A DNA stretch of 64,000 nt. It comes from Castellaniella defragrans_A. Lineage in GTDB: Bacteria > Pseudomonadota > Gammaproteobacteria > Burkholderiales > Burkholderiaceae_B. The notes below the pieces were generated by a model, which worked only from the letters and a program-made list of their open reading frames with translations, did not search any database and had not been told where the DNA came from. The position numbers and the translations under genes are program-made. The DNA lies in NCBI RefSeq assembly GCF_040394755.1, contig NZ_JBEBRQ010000005.1; one strand, 5' to 3'. This document shows positions 1 to 8,589 of this stretch, one piece after another (position 1 is the stretch's first letter; every line of letters starts with the position of its first letter).

Positions 1-133
1 CGGACCGCTCCAAGGCAAAAAGCCCCCCTCGGGGGGCAGCAAGCCGAAGGCGCGGCGAGGGGGCTTTAATGTTGCCGCCGGACCGCTCCAAGGCAAAAAG
101 CCCCCCTCGGGGGGCAGCAAGCCGAAGGCGCGG
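1..133. repeat. Tandem pair of GC-rich intergenic palindromic repeats
   Basis: Two copies of a 55-bp unit start at 1 and 79 and are identical over 55 bases. Each contains the self-complementary core CCCCCCTCGGGGGG and a purine-rich flank ending near AAGCCGAAGGCGCGG. A third, inverted copy lies at 58989-59080. The hairpins, followed by short T runs, could act as terminators for the gene upstream of the window. From memory, such palindromes are scattered through Alcaligenaceae genomes. Confidence 0.75.
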
Positions 134-163
134 TGGGGAGGCTTTTTGAGTCAGGTAGAAGTT

Positions 164-640
164 ATGGCTGCGATCCCTTTGACAGCTCGCGGGGCAGAGC
201 GCTTGCAAGCTGAGTTGCATCGTCTCAAGACGGTTGATCGTCCCGAGGTCATCAATGCCATCGCCGAGGCGCGGGCGCAGGGCGATTTGTCCGAGAATGC
301 CGAATATGATGCGGCGCGTGAGCGCCAAGGCTTCATCGAGGGCCGCATCCAGGAATTGGAGGGCACGCTGTCCAATGCCCAGATCATCAATCCGGCCGAC
401 CTCGATGTCGGCGGTCAGGCTGTGTTCGGCGCGACCGTCGAGATCGAGGATCTGGAATCCGGTGAGCGCCTGCGCTACCAGATCGTGGGCGATCTCGAGG
501 CCGACATTCGCGCCAACATGATTTCGGTCTCCAGCCCCGTGGCGCGCGCCCTCATCGGCAAGAGCGAGGGCGACGTGGTCGAGGTCAGGGCGCCGGCGGG
601 CGTGCGTGAATACGAGGTGTGCTCGATCAGCTACGTGTAG
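164..640 (+). CDS. greA: Transcription elongation factor GreA
   Basis: GreA rescues backtracked RNA polymerase by stimulating transcript cleavage through the secondary channel. The 158-residue product has the N-terminal coiled coil with the conserved segment GDLSENAEYDAARERQ, whose acidic tip residues act at the polymerase active site, followed by the FKBP-like C-terminal domain (GEVVEV-like stretch seen as GDVVEVRAPAG). I start at the ATG at 164 because the family begins MxxIPLT; an in-frame TTG at 146 would add six residues. The 3' end overlaps the convergent yhbY by 14 bp. Confidence 0.95.
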   Translation: MAAIPLTARGAERLQAELHRLKTVDRPEVINAIAEARAQGDLSENAEYDAARERQGFIEGRIQELEGTLSNAQIINPADLDVGGQAVFGATVEIEDLESGERLRYQIVGDLEADIRANMISVSSPVARALIGKSEGDVVEVRAPAGVREYEVCSISYV

Positions 641-1301
641 CGCGGCCGCGCCGTGCGCCGGCGCGCAGCGTCAGGGCGCTGCCGCTGCTGCGGCGGGGAA
701 TGCCTGGGGCGGCGGCCGGACGGCGCGGGGTGCGTGATTGTGTGCCAGGGCGGCGTTCCTGCGAGGCGGGAGCGCCGCTTTTTCTTGCCGTTGGGCCGTC
801 CCAGGCACGCTCCCTTGGCAACCGGCCCGCTGCGGGCAGCCCGGCATTTTCGGCTGTGGGCGCCGCCTTGCGGGTGCCAGCGGTTGCGTGCGCCGGTTTC
901 GCGCCACGAGCGGGCTTGGTTTCCCCCCGCGCGCTGGCGGCTTGTTTTTTTGGGGTATAGGGTTCGGAGGGTTTGCGCACTGCGCGAGTGGCGTTCCGGG
1001 CCTCGGCCTGGGCCTGTTGCGCGGCGAGGTCGGGCCGATAGATAATGAGCGTTTTGCCCAGATGATGCACCGGGGCGCACGAGAGCGCCTCGCAGATGCT
1101 TTGCAGCATGGCTTCGCGCTCGGCGCGTTCGGCGCCCCCTACGCGCACCTTGATCAGCTCGTGCGCGGCGAGGCTGCGGTCGATTTCATTCAGGACGGAT
1201 TCGCTCAGGCCTCTGTCGCCGATCAGGACGACGGGACGCAAGGGGTGGGCCGCGGCGCGCAGGGCGCTGCGTTCTTGGGATGTCAATTCGAGTTTGGGCA
1301 T
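627..1301 (-). CDS. yhbY: YhbY-type CRM-domain RNA-binding protein with long basic C-terminal tail
   Basis: The first ~95 residues match the CRM/YhbY fold, which associates with pre-50S ribosomal particles: LTSQERSALRAAAHPLRPVV, then IGDRGLSESVLNEID and the LIKVRVGG segment. The remaining ~130 residues are low-complexity and rich in Arg, Ala, Pro and Lys, like a disordered RNA-binding tail. E. coli YhbY is about 97 residues, so this protein is more than twice the usual length. The tail runs into the end of greA (14 bp convergent overlap). The gene diverges from rlmE, with 17 bp between the start codons. The tail length should be treated as less certain than the domain. Confidence 0.85.
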   Translation of the reverse strand: MPKLELTSQERSALRAAAHPLRPVVLIGDRGLSESVLNEIDRSLAAHELIKVRVGGAERAEREAMLQSICEALSCAPVHHLGKTLIIYRPDLAAQQAQAEARNATRAVRKPSEPYTPKKQAASARGETKPARGAKPAHATAGTRKAAPTAENAGLPAAGRLPRERAWDGPTARKSGAPASQERRPGTQSRTPRRPAAAPGIPRRSSGSALTLRAGARRGRATRS

Positions 1302-1318
1302 AGCGGAATTGTACGGTA

Positions 1319-1954
1319 ATGGCCAAGAAAAAATTCTCCAAAGCCTGGGTCCAGCAGCATATCAACGACCCTTACGTCAAAATGGCGCAACAAAAGGGCT
1401 ATCGCGCCCGGGCCGCGTTCAAGCTGGCCGAGATCCTGGATGCCGAGCGGCTGCTGCGCCCGGGCGATGTCGTGGTCGACCTCGGGTCCACGCCGGGCAG
1501 CTGGTCCCAGATCGTGCGCGAACGGCTGGCCGGCCCCGGGGGCGTGATCGATGGCCGCATCGTGGCCCTGGACCTGCTGCCGATGGAGCCCATTGCCGGG
1601 GTCGAGTTCATCCAGGGGGATTTTCGCGAGGATGCCGTCCTGGCCGAACTGCATGACCGTCTGGCGGGGCAGGCGGTGGATCTTGTGATTTCCGATATGG
1701 CCCCCAACTTGTCCGGTGTGGCCGCCGCCGATGCGGCGCGAATCGCCCACGTGTGCGAGTTGGCCCTGGAATTCGCCCTGGGCCATCTCAAACCCGAGGG
1801 CGCCCTGGTGGTCAAGGCTTTTCATGGCAGCGGGTTTTCGCAGGTGGTCGAGTCTTTCAAGCGCCATTTCGTCCGGGTCGTGGAGCGCAAACCCAAGGCT
1901 TCGCGGGACAAGTCCTCTGAAACCTTTCTCGTCGCCCGGGGACTGAAGGGGTAG
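1319..1954 (+). CDS. rlmE: 23S rRNA (uridine2552-2'-O)-methyltransferase RlmE (FtsJ/RrmJ)
   Basis: This SAM-dependent enzyme 2'-O-methylates U2552 in the A loop of 23S rRNA, a late step in 50S assembly. The 211-residue protein has the SAM motif VVDLGSTPGSWSQ and the catalytic K-D-K-E set at K35, D126 (VISDMAPN), K166 (VVKAFHG) and E201 (SSETFLV). The start is the ATG at 1319. It precedes ftsH, as in many proteobacteria, with 111 bp between them. Confidence 0.95.
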   Translation: MAKKKFSKAWVQQHINDPYVKMAQQKGYRARAAFKLAEILDAERLLRPGDVVVDLGSTPGSWSQIVRERLAGPGGVIDGRIVALDLLPMEPIAGVEFIQGDFREDAVLAELHDRLAGQAVDLVISDMAPNLSGVAAADAARIAHVCELALEFALGHLKPEGALVVKAFHGSGFSQVVESFKRHFVRVVERKPKASRDKSSETFLVARGLKG

Positions 1955-2065
1955 GGGAATAAGACGGTTCGCCGCCAGGATTCGGGTAGAATGAAGTATT
2001 GACGGTACTGTCAGCTTATTGTAATCAAGCGGCACGCCGACGACAGCATACGCAGGAGGTTGGCT

Positions 2066-3970
2066 TTGAACAACTCGTTTTCCAAGATCGCGATCTGGAT
2101 GGTGATCGCGCTCGTGCTCTTCACGGTGTTCAAGCAGTTCGAGGGCCATCCGGCCACCAGCGATACCGTGAGCTACACGCAGTTCATGGACGACGCGCGG
2201 GCCGGACGCATCACCAAGGTCGATATCCAGGGCGATACGCTCTACGTGACGCCGGAATCCGGGCGTGCGTACAGCCTGACTTCCCCGGGCGATCTGTGGA
2301 TGGTGCCCGAGCTCGTCAAGAGTGGCGTCCAGGTCTCCGGCCGTGCCCGCGAGGAGCCTTCCTTCCTGACCAGCCTGTTCATTTCGTGGTTCCCGATGCT
2401 GCTGCTGATCGGGGTGTGGATATTCTTCATGCGCCAGATGCAGGGCGGCGGCAAGGGCGGGGCGTTCAGCTTCGGCAAGTCGCGCGCGCGTATGCTGGAC
2501 GAAAACAACAACACCATCACGTTCGCCGATGTCGCGGGCTGCGACGAGGCCAAGGAGGACGTTCAGGAGCTGGTCGATTTCCTGCGCGATCCGACCAAGT
2601 TCCAGCGTCTGGGCGGCCGGATTCCGCGCGGCGTGCTGATGGTTGGCCCTCCGGGCACGGGCAAGACGCTGCTCGCCAAGGCCATCGCCGGCGAGGCCAA
2701 GGTGCCGTTTTTCAGCATCTCGGGTTCGGATTTCGTCGAAATGTTCGTCGGCGTGGGCGCGGCCCGCGTGCGCGATATGTTCGAGAACGCGAAAAAGCAG
2801 TCGCCCTGCATCATCTTCATCGATGAAATCGACGCGGTCGGCCGCCAGCGCGGCGCGGGCCTGGGCGGCGGCAACGACGAGCGCGAGCAGACCCTGAACC
2901 AGTTGCTGGTCGAGATGGACGGTTTCGAAACCGGGCAGGGCGTGCTGGTGATCGCCGCCACCAACCGGCCCGATGTGCTGGATCCAGCGCTCCTGCGCCC
3001 GGGCCGCTTCGACCGTCAGGTGGTGGTTTCGCTGCCCGACATCCGCGGGCGCGAGCAGATCCTCAAGGTCCACATGCGCAAGGTTCCCATCGCCCAGAAC
3101 GTCGATCCGAACGTGCTGGCCCGCGGGACACCGGGCTTCTCCGGCGCCGACCTCGCCAATCTCATCAACGAGGCGGCCCTGTTCGCCGCGCGGCGCAATG
3201 GCCGCACGGTCGACATGTCCGACCTGGAAAAAGCCAAGGACAAGATCATCATGGGCGCCGAGCGCCGCTCGCTGATCATGCCCGAGGAGGAGCGCCGCAA
3301 CACGGCCTACCACGAGTCCGGGCATGCGCTGGTGGCCCGTCTGCTGCCCAAGACCGATCCCGTGCACAAGGTCACCATCATCCCGCGCGGCCGCGCGCTG
3401 GGCGTGACCATGCAGTTGCCCGAGGGCGACCGCTACAGCATGGACAAAGAGCGCCTGCTGAACACCATCGCGGTGCTGTTCGGCGGCCGGATCGCCGAGG
3501 AGGTCTTCATGAACCAGATGACCACCGGCGCCTCCAATGACTTCGAGCGCGCCACGGCCATCGCCCGCGACATCGTCACGCGCTACGGCATGACCGATTC
3601 GCTGGGCCCGGTGGTCTATGCCGAGAACGAGGGCGAGGTCTTTCTCGGTCGCAGTGTGACCAAGACCACCCATGTGTCCGAGGCGACCATGCAAAAGGTC
3701 GACCACGAGATTCGCAGCATCATCGACGCCCAGTATGCCATCGCCCGCAACCTGATCGAGTCCAACAAGGACAAGATGCATGCGATGGCCAAGGCTTTGC
3801 TGGAATGGGAAACCATCGATGCCGAGCAGATCGAGGACATCATGCAGGGCCGTCCGCCGCGCGCGCCGCAGTCGCTGACTTCCGGCGACAGCACGGGCGG
3901 CAGCACGCCGCCCTCTGCCGGCGAGGCGGTGCCCAGCGGCGATAAGGGGCCGGCGGCCACTCCCGTCTGA
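2066..3970 (+). CDS. ftsH: ATP-dependent zinc metalloprotease FtsH
   Basis: This is a membrane-anchored AAA+ protease that degrades misassembled membrane proteins and regulatory substrates. Two transmembrane helices (about residues 6-25 and 98-118) flank a periplasmic domain. Then come the AAA module (Walker A GPPGTGKT, Walker B IIFIDEID, second region of homology with ATNRPDVLDPALLRPGRFD) and the zinc site HESGH. I place the start at TTG 2066 because a strong Shine-Dalgarno AGGAGGT ends six bases upstream and the product then begins MNNSFSK, as in relatives. The C-terminus is a Ser/Gly/Pro-rich tail. Confidence 0.96.
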   Translation: MNNSFSKIAIWMVIALVLFTVFKQFEGHPATSDTVSYTQFMDDARAGRITKVDIQGDTLYVTPESGRAYSLTSPGDLWMVPELVKSGVQVSGRAREEPSFLTSLFISWFPMLLLIGVWIFFMRQMQGGGKGGAFSFGKSRARMLDENNNTITFADVAGCDEAKEDVQELVDFLRDPTKFQRLGGRIPRGVLMVGPPGTGKTLLAKAIAGEAKVPFFSISGSDFVEMFVGVGAARVRDMFENAKKQSPCIIFIDEIDAVGRQRGAGLGGGNDEREQTLNQLLVEMDGFETGQGVLVIAATNRPDVLDPALLRPGRFDRQVVVSLPDIRGREQILKVHMRKVPIAQNVDPNVLARGTPGFSGADLANLINEAALFAARRNGRTVDMSDLEKAKDKIIMGAERRSLIMPEEERRNTAYHESGHALVARLLPKTDPVHKVTIIPRGRALGVTMQLPEGDRYSMDKERLLNTIAVLFGGRIAEEVFMNQMTTGASNDFERATAIARDIVTRYGMTDSLGPVVYAENEGEVFLGRSVTKTTHVSEATMQKVDHEIRSIIDAQYAIARNLIESNKDKMHAMAKALLEWETIDAEQIEDIMQGRPPRAPQSLTSGDSTGGSTPPSAGEAVPSGDKGPAATPV

Positions 3971-3982
3971 CCGGGATCCTGA

Positions 3983-4819
3983 ATGTCTGAATTTCTGGAC
4001 TGCGGGCGCTTCCGGCTGCCCCTGCGGCGCCCGTTGGTGATGGGGATCGTCAACGTGACCCCCGATTCGTTCTCGGACGGTGCGCGGCATTTCCGCACGC
4101 ACGAGGCGATTGCGTATGCGCAGCGTCTGGTCGACGAAGGCGCCGATATTCTCGACGTCGGCGGGGAATCGACCCGCCCGGGTTCGCTGGCCGTGCCGGT
4201 CGATGAGGAACTGCGCCGCGTGGTGCCAGTGGTCGAGGCTTTGCGCGAGTGCGGCGTGCCGATCTCGGTCGATACCTGCAAACCCGAGGTGATGGCCGCG
4301 GCTTTGCAGGCTGGCGCCGATATGATTAACGACATCATGGGGTTCGAGGCGCCCGGCGCCGCCGAGGTGGTGGCGGAATCCGCTTGCGCCGTATGCGTCA
4401 TGCACATGCGCGGCGAGCCGCGCACCATGCAGGATGCGCCGGTCTACGACGATGTGGTGCGCGAGGTCGGCGGCTATCTGCGCGGCCGCGCCCAGGCGCT
4501 GCGCAGCCTGGGCATCGCGCCCGGTCGCATCGTGCTCGACCCGGGGTTCGGCTTCGGCAAGTCCGTGGAACACAATTACACCTTGCTCGCGCGTCTGCGC
4601 GAGTTGGAGGCCGGGTCATACCCCCTGTTGCTGGGGATGTCCCGTAAATCGATGATCGGCGCAGTGACCGGGCGGCCCGTCGACCAGCGGCTGGGCGGCA
4701 GTATCGCGGCGGCCCTGGCGGGTGTGGCGCGCGGCGCCCGCATCTTGCGGGTGCACGATGTGGCCGATACAGTGGATGCCCTCAAGGTCTGGGCAAAGGT
4801 CGAAGGAAATCTCGCATGA
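3983..4819 (+). CDS. folP: Dihydropteroate synthase
   Basis: FolP condenses p-aminobenzoate with dihydropterin pyrophosphate in folate synthesis and is the sulfonamide target. The 278-residue TIM barrel carries the signature MGIVNVTPDSFSDG near residue 22, DVGGESTRPG, and the pterin-binding segments DTCKPEV, MINDIMGF and LDPGFGFGK. It lies 12 bp after ftsH and its stop overlaps the glmM start by four bases, so it is cotranscribed and probably translationally coupled. Confidence 0.95.
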   Translation: MSEFLDCGRFRLPLRRPLVMGIVNVTPDSFSDGARHFRTHEAIAYAQRLVDEGADILDVGGESTRPGSLAVPVDEELRRVVPVVEALRECGVPISVDTCKPEVMAAALQAGADMINDIMGFEAPGAAEVVAESACAVCVMHMRGEPRTMQDAPVYDDVVREVGGYLRGRAQALRSLGIAPGRIVLDPGFGFGKSVEHNYTLLARLRELEAGSYPLLLGMSRKSMIGAVTGRPVDQRLGGSIAAALAGVARGARILRVHDVADTVDALKVWAKVEGNLA

Positions 4820-6156
4820 GCGTACGCAAGTATTTTGGCACCGATGGGGTGCGGGGCATCGTGGGCGGCGAGGTCATCAACGCCGGGTTCGCTCTGCGGC
4901 TGGGCTATGCGGCGGGATGCGTGCTGGCGCGCGGGGCCGCCGGCACAGGCCGGCCCACGGTCGTCATCGGCAAGGATACGCGGATCTCGGGCTATATGCT
5001 CGAAGCCGCCCTCGAGGCGGGACTCTCGGCCGCCGGGGTGGATGTGATGCTCGCCGGTCCGATTCCGACACCGGCCGTGGCGTATCTGACCCGGGCCTGG
5101 CGCCTGGCGGCCGGCATCGTCATCAGCGCTTCGCACAATCCGCATTACGACAACGGCATCAAGTTTTTCTCCGCTGACGGCACCAAGCTGCCCGACGAAA
5201 CCGAGTCCGCCATCGAGGCCATGCTCGACGAGCCCGTTGGCTGCGCGGACTCGGCGGGCCTGGGCCGTGCCCGGCGTATCAACGACGCGGCTGGGCGCTA
5301 TATCGAATTTTGCAAGAGCACGTTCCCCAACGACCTCGATTTGCAGGGGCTGCGCATCGTGGTGGATGCGGCGCATGGCGCCGCCTATCACATTGCGCCG
5401 CACGTATTCCGCGAACTGGGTGCCGAGGTCTTGACCATCGGCTGCGAGCCGGACGGCTTCAACATCAACGAGGGGGTTGGCGCCACCCACCCCGAGGCGC
5501 TGGTCGCTGCGGTGCGGGCGCAGGGGGCGGATCTGGGCATTGCCCTGGATGGCGATGCCGATCGCCTGCAAATGGTCGACGGCACGGGGCGGCTCTACAA
5601 CGGCGACGAGCTGTTGTACGCCATCGTGCGCGACCGGGCCCGCGCCCAGCCGATCGAGGGGGTGGCCGGCACCCTGATGACCAATTTCGGCTTTGAAAAG
5701 CGCATGCGCGACCTGGGCATTCCGTTCGAGCGCACGCCGGTGGGCGATCGCTACGTATTGGAAGCCTTGCGCCAGCGCGGCTGGCTGTTCGGCGGCGAGA
5801 GCTCCGGGCATCTGCTGTGTCTGGATCGCCACACCACGGGGGATGGCATTGTCGCCGCCTTGCAGGTCCTGGCGGCGATCCGGCATGGCCATGCGCGCCT
5901 GGATGAGCTGGTGGCGGATCTCAGGATGTATCCCCAGAAAATGGTCAATGTGCCTCTGGCGCCGGGCGTCGACTGGAAGGCGCACGCGGGCCTGGAGGCC
6001 GCGGCCCGGGCGGTGCGCGAGATGCTGGGTGATCGGGGCCGGGTCTTGATTCGCGCCTCGGGCACCGAGCCCAAACTGCGCCTGATGGTCGAGGCCGAGG
6101 ACGAGGTCCTGGCCGAGGACGGTGTGCGCCGTCTGGCTGCTGTAAAATTAGCCTGA
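4816..6156 (+). CDS. glmM: Phosphoglucosamine mutase
   Basis: GlmM converts glucosamine-6-phosphate to glucosamine-1-phosphate for UDP-GlcNAc, peptidoglycan and LPS synthesis. The 446-residue protein has the phosphoserine loop ISASHNPHYDNGIK (Ser near 104), the metal loop DGDADR and the sugar-binding GGESSGH, and ends in the phosphate-binding RASGTEPKLR. Its start overlaps folP (ATGA). The order ftsH-folP-glmM is conserved in proteobacteria. Confidence 0.95.
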   Translation: MSVRKYFGTDGVRGIVGGEVINAGFALRLGYAAGCVLARGAAGTGRPTVVIGKDTRISGYMLEAALEAGLSAAGVDVMLAGPIPTPAVAYLTRAWRLAAGIVISASHNPHYDNGIKFFSADGTKLPDETESAIEAMLDEPVGCADSAGLGRARRINDAAGRYIEFCKSTFPNDLDLQGLRIVVDAAHGAAYHIAPHVFRELGAEVLTIGCEPDGFNINEGVGATHPEALVAAVRAQGADLGIALDGDADRLQMVDGTGRLYNGDELLYAIVRDRARAQPIEGVAGTLMTNFGFEKRMRDLGIPFERTPVGDRYVLEALRQRGWLFGGESSGHLLCLDRHTTGDGIVAALQVLAAIRHGHARLDELVADLRMYPQKMVNVPLAPGVDWKAHAGLEAAARAVREMLGDRGRVLIRASGTEPKLRLMVEAEDEVLAEDGVRRLAAVKLA

Positions 6157-6234
6157 ATTTTCCGAATCATTGTCTCGTCACTGAAACATACTGCTGTCAC
6201 AATATGCCGCAGGCATGACCTCGGGAGATGGCCG

Positions 6235-7017
6235 ATGCACCATGGTTTATCCTTTCACATTGATCCGATGGAACGCACAGACTGGATGGAAGTCGAGGCC
6301 GCCGGCCTGGTGCTGAGCACCGTCAGGACGACGGAGGAACTCGAGGCGCTGCAGCGTCTCCGGTATCGGATATTCAGGGATGAACTGGCTGCTGTATTTC
6401 CTTGCGCTGTGGGCGATCGGGATGTGGACCGTTTCGACGATTGGTGCATCCATTTTCAGGTTCGCCAGGCGGGCACTGATCGGGTGGTCGGCACTTATCG
6501 GCTCCTGACCCCCGAGGCGGCGGTCCAGGCGGGCGGCTACTACTCCGAGTCCGAGTTCGATCTGACGCCGTTGCAGGCGTTGCGCCCCAGCCTGGTCGAG
6601 ATCGGCCGTTCGTGCATCGATGCCGATTTCCGCCATGGCAGCGCCATCATGCTGTTGTGGTCGGGGATCGCACAGATCATGCGGCGCGGCGGCTACCGCT
6701 ATCTGTTGGGCTGCGCCAGCGTCAGCCTGCGCGACGACGGGGCGACGGCCGCCGAGGTCTGGCGCATCGCCCAGGACATGATGGCGCGCAATCCCGAGGT
6801 TCCGCGCCTCGCGCCGATCCACCGCTATCCGGTCGAACGCCTCGATAGCACGCTGCCGGCGCGTATCCCGCCCCTGATCAAGGGTTATCTCAAGGTCGGC
6901 GCCACGATTTGTGGCGAGCCTGCCTGGGACCCGGATTTCAATACCGCCGATTTTCCCATCCTGCTGGATCTCGAACGGGTCGATCCGCGCTATCGGCGGC
7001 ACTTCGGGCTCAGTTGA
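6235..7017 (+). CDS. olsB: L-ornithine N-alpha-acyltransferase OlsB (lyso-ornithine lipid synthase)
   Basis: The 260-residue protein belongs to the GNAT-like acyltransferase family once called hemolysin-like. It has the hallmark LRYRIFRDEL near the N-terminus, VGTYRLL, and the VEIGRSCIDADFR motif. OlsB transfers a 3-hydroxyacyl group from ACP to ornithine, the first step of the phosphorus-free ornithine lipids; OlsA for the second step is not in the window. A GGGAG site precedes the start by 7 bases. The stop abuts the convergent ppx stop. Its position beside ppx, ppk and pst fits a phosphate-limitation theme, which is inference. Confidence 0.85.
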   Translation: MHHGLSFHIDPMERTDWMEVEAAGLVLSTVRTTEELEALQRLRYRIFRDELAAVFPCAVGDRDVDRFDDWCIHFQVRQAGTDRVVGTYRLLTPEAAVQAGGYYSESEFDLTPLQALRPSLVEIGRSCIDADFRHGSAIMLLWSGIAQIMRRGGYRYLLGCASVSLRDDGATAAEVWRIAQDMMARNPEVPRLAPIHRYPVERLDSTLPARIPPLIKGYLKVGATICGEPAWDPDFNTADFPILLDLERVDPRYRRHFGLS

Positions 7018-8523
7018 TCAGGCGGGCGGGGGTGTGGTCCGGGACAGCCGGAACTCGAATCCCGCCTTGCGCCAGATCTCGACCTCGGCTTTCAGGGCGA
7101 ATTCGCTCAGGGGATGGGCCGCCAGCCAATGCGAATCGATGGTGATGTCCAGGCATGCGCCGTGGGCGTGCAGCCGCAGGGGCGGGGGAGAGCCCTCCTC
7201 GCGGCGGCGGTGCATCAGTACGGCCAGGCGCAGACAGCACAGGGCCAGCCAGCGGGTGCGGTTGGGCGCCCGGTCGCGCAGTTTGCCGAGTTTGCCTTGA
7301 TGCCCCAGTGCGAGAAAGGCCAGCAGCTCCTGGTCATCGCGTGAGAACCCCGGCATATCGGCGTGTTCGAGGATGTAGGCGCTGTGCTTGTGGTAATCGG
7401 CGTGGGCGATGGCCAGGCCGCATTCATGCAGGGCGGCGGTCCAGCCGAGGGCGCGGCGCAGCTCCTCGTATTCGGACTCCGCCCCCAGGCCGACCTGGTC
7501 GAACAGGGCCAGTGCCAGCGCCGATACCCGCGCCGCCTGCGCCTCGTCGACTTGATAGCGCTGGCTGAACTGGCGCACGGTTTCGTCACGTTTGTCGTGC
7601 TGGAGGTCGCGGCCCAGCAGGTCGTAGAGGACGCCCACCCGCAATGCGCCTTCGCCCACGTCCATGGACTCGATGTTGAGCTCCTGGAAGGTCGCCATCA
7701 TGATGGCCAGCCCGCCGGCCAGTACCGGCGCGCGCTCGGCTTTCAGGCCGGCCCAATCCTGCAGACGGACCTTGCCGGTGTGGATCAGGGCCGCGCGCAG
7801 CCGATCCATGCCTTCGAGAGTGATGGCGCGCCGTGACAGCCCGTTTTCCGTCAGGATGGCCAGCAGGCCCTTGGCGGTACCCGAGGAGCCATAGGCCTTG
7901 TCCCAGCCGGTGTGCCGATAGGGGCGCGCGATCGCCTCGATTTCGCGCCGCGCGCCGAGAATCGCCTGGCGCATGCGGGATTCGGTGATGCGGCCTTGAG
8001 GGAAATAGGTCCGGGTGTGGGTGGTGCAGCCGATGTTCAGCGATGCCAGGCGCAGGGGCTTGCAACCTTGGCCGATGATGAATTCGGTCGATCCGCCGCC
8101 AATGTCGACCACCAGGCGCCGCTGGTCGGAGTGGGGCAGTTCGTTGGCCACGCCTGAAAAAATCAGGCGCGCCTCCTCTTGGCCCGAGATGATCTCGATC
8201 GGGAACCCCAGGGCGCGTTCGGCCAGGGGCAGGATTTCGGCGGCGTTGCGCGCCACACGGAACGTATTGGTGGCGACGGCGCGGACATTGGATGGGGGAA
8301 AACCCCGCAGCCGATCGCCGAAACGCTCGAGTGCGGCGATCGCCCGCACCACGGCCTCTGGGCGGATGCGCTTGTATTCGTCCAGGCCGCTCGCGAGGTT
8401 GACCGTCTCGCGCAGCTTGTCCTCGGCGTAGATCTGCGCCTTGCCGTCGTGCTGCACGACGCGTCCGATGGAGAGTCTGAAGGTGTTGGAGCCCAGGTCG
8501 ATCGATGCCAGTCGGTCGTTCAT
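7018..8523 (-). CDS. ppx: Exopolyphosphatase Ppx/GppA family
   Basis: This enzyme processively hydrolyses inorganic polyphosphate, or pppGpp in GppA. It has the ASKHA ATPase-fold signatures IDLGSNTFRL at residue 7 and VVDIGGGSTEFI, with the intermediate SGQEEARLIFSGV. The ~500-residue length includes the C-terminal HD-like helical domain typical of Ppx. I start at 8523 (MNDRLASIDLG) rather than seven codons upstream. It diverges from ppk, with 66 bp between the starts, so synthesis and breakdown of polyP share one control region. Confidence 0.93.
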   Translation of the reverse strand: MNDRLASIDLGSNTFRLSIGRVVQHDGKAQIYAEDKLRETVNLASGLDEYKRIRPEAVVRAIAALERFGDRLRGFPPSNVRAVATNTFRVARNAAEILPLAERALGFPIEIISGQEEARLIFSGVANELPHSDQRRLVVDIGGGSTEFIIGQGCKPLRLASLNIGCTTHTRTYFPQGRITESRMRQAILGARREIEAIARPYRHTGWDKAYGSSGTAKGLLAILTENGLSRRAITLEGMDRLRAALIHTGKVRLQDWAGLKAERAPVLAGGLAIMMATFQELNIESMDVGEGALRVGVLYDLLGRDLQHDKRDETVRQFSQRYQVDEAQAARVSALALALFDQVGLGAESEYEELRRALGWTAALHECGLAIAHADYHKHSAYILEHADMPGFSRDDQELLAFLALGHQGKLGKLRDRAPNRTRWLALCCLRLAVLMHRRREEGSPPPLRLHAHGACLDITIDSHWLAAHPLSEFALKAEVEIWRKAGFEFRLSRTTPPPA

Positions 8524-8589
8524 GCGGATACCCGGTAATGTCACATTATGCGATTATAGTGGCCGGTCATGACCTAATCTGGAGTGCGC

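Noticed and set aside
1283..4573. 1096-codon open frame on the minus strand opposite rlmE, ftsH and folP
   Set aside because: It is antisense to three well-conserved genes; its composition (His/Arg/Gly/Ala-rich) is typical of a shadow frame in high-GC DNA.
6171..6210. Pho box upstream of olsB (CTGTCAC at 6194)
   Set aside because: Only one half-site is clear; the other GTCAC lies 19 bp away, not 11 or 22.
8524..8589. Pho box between ppx and ppk
   Set aside because: A single TGTCAC-like half-site without a phased partner.
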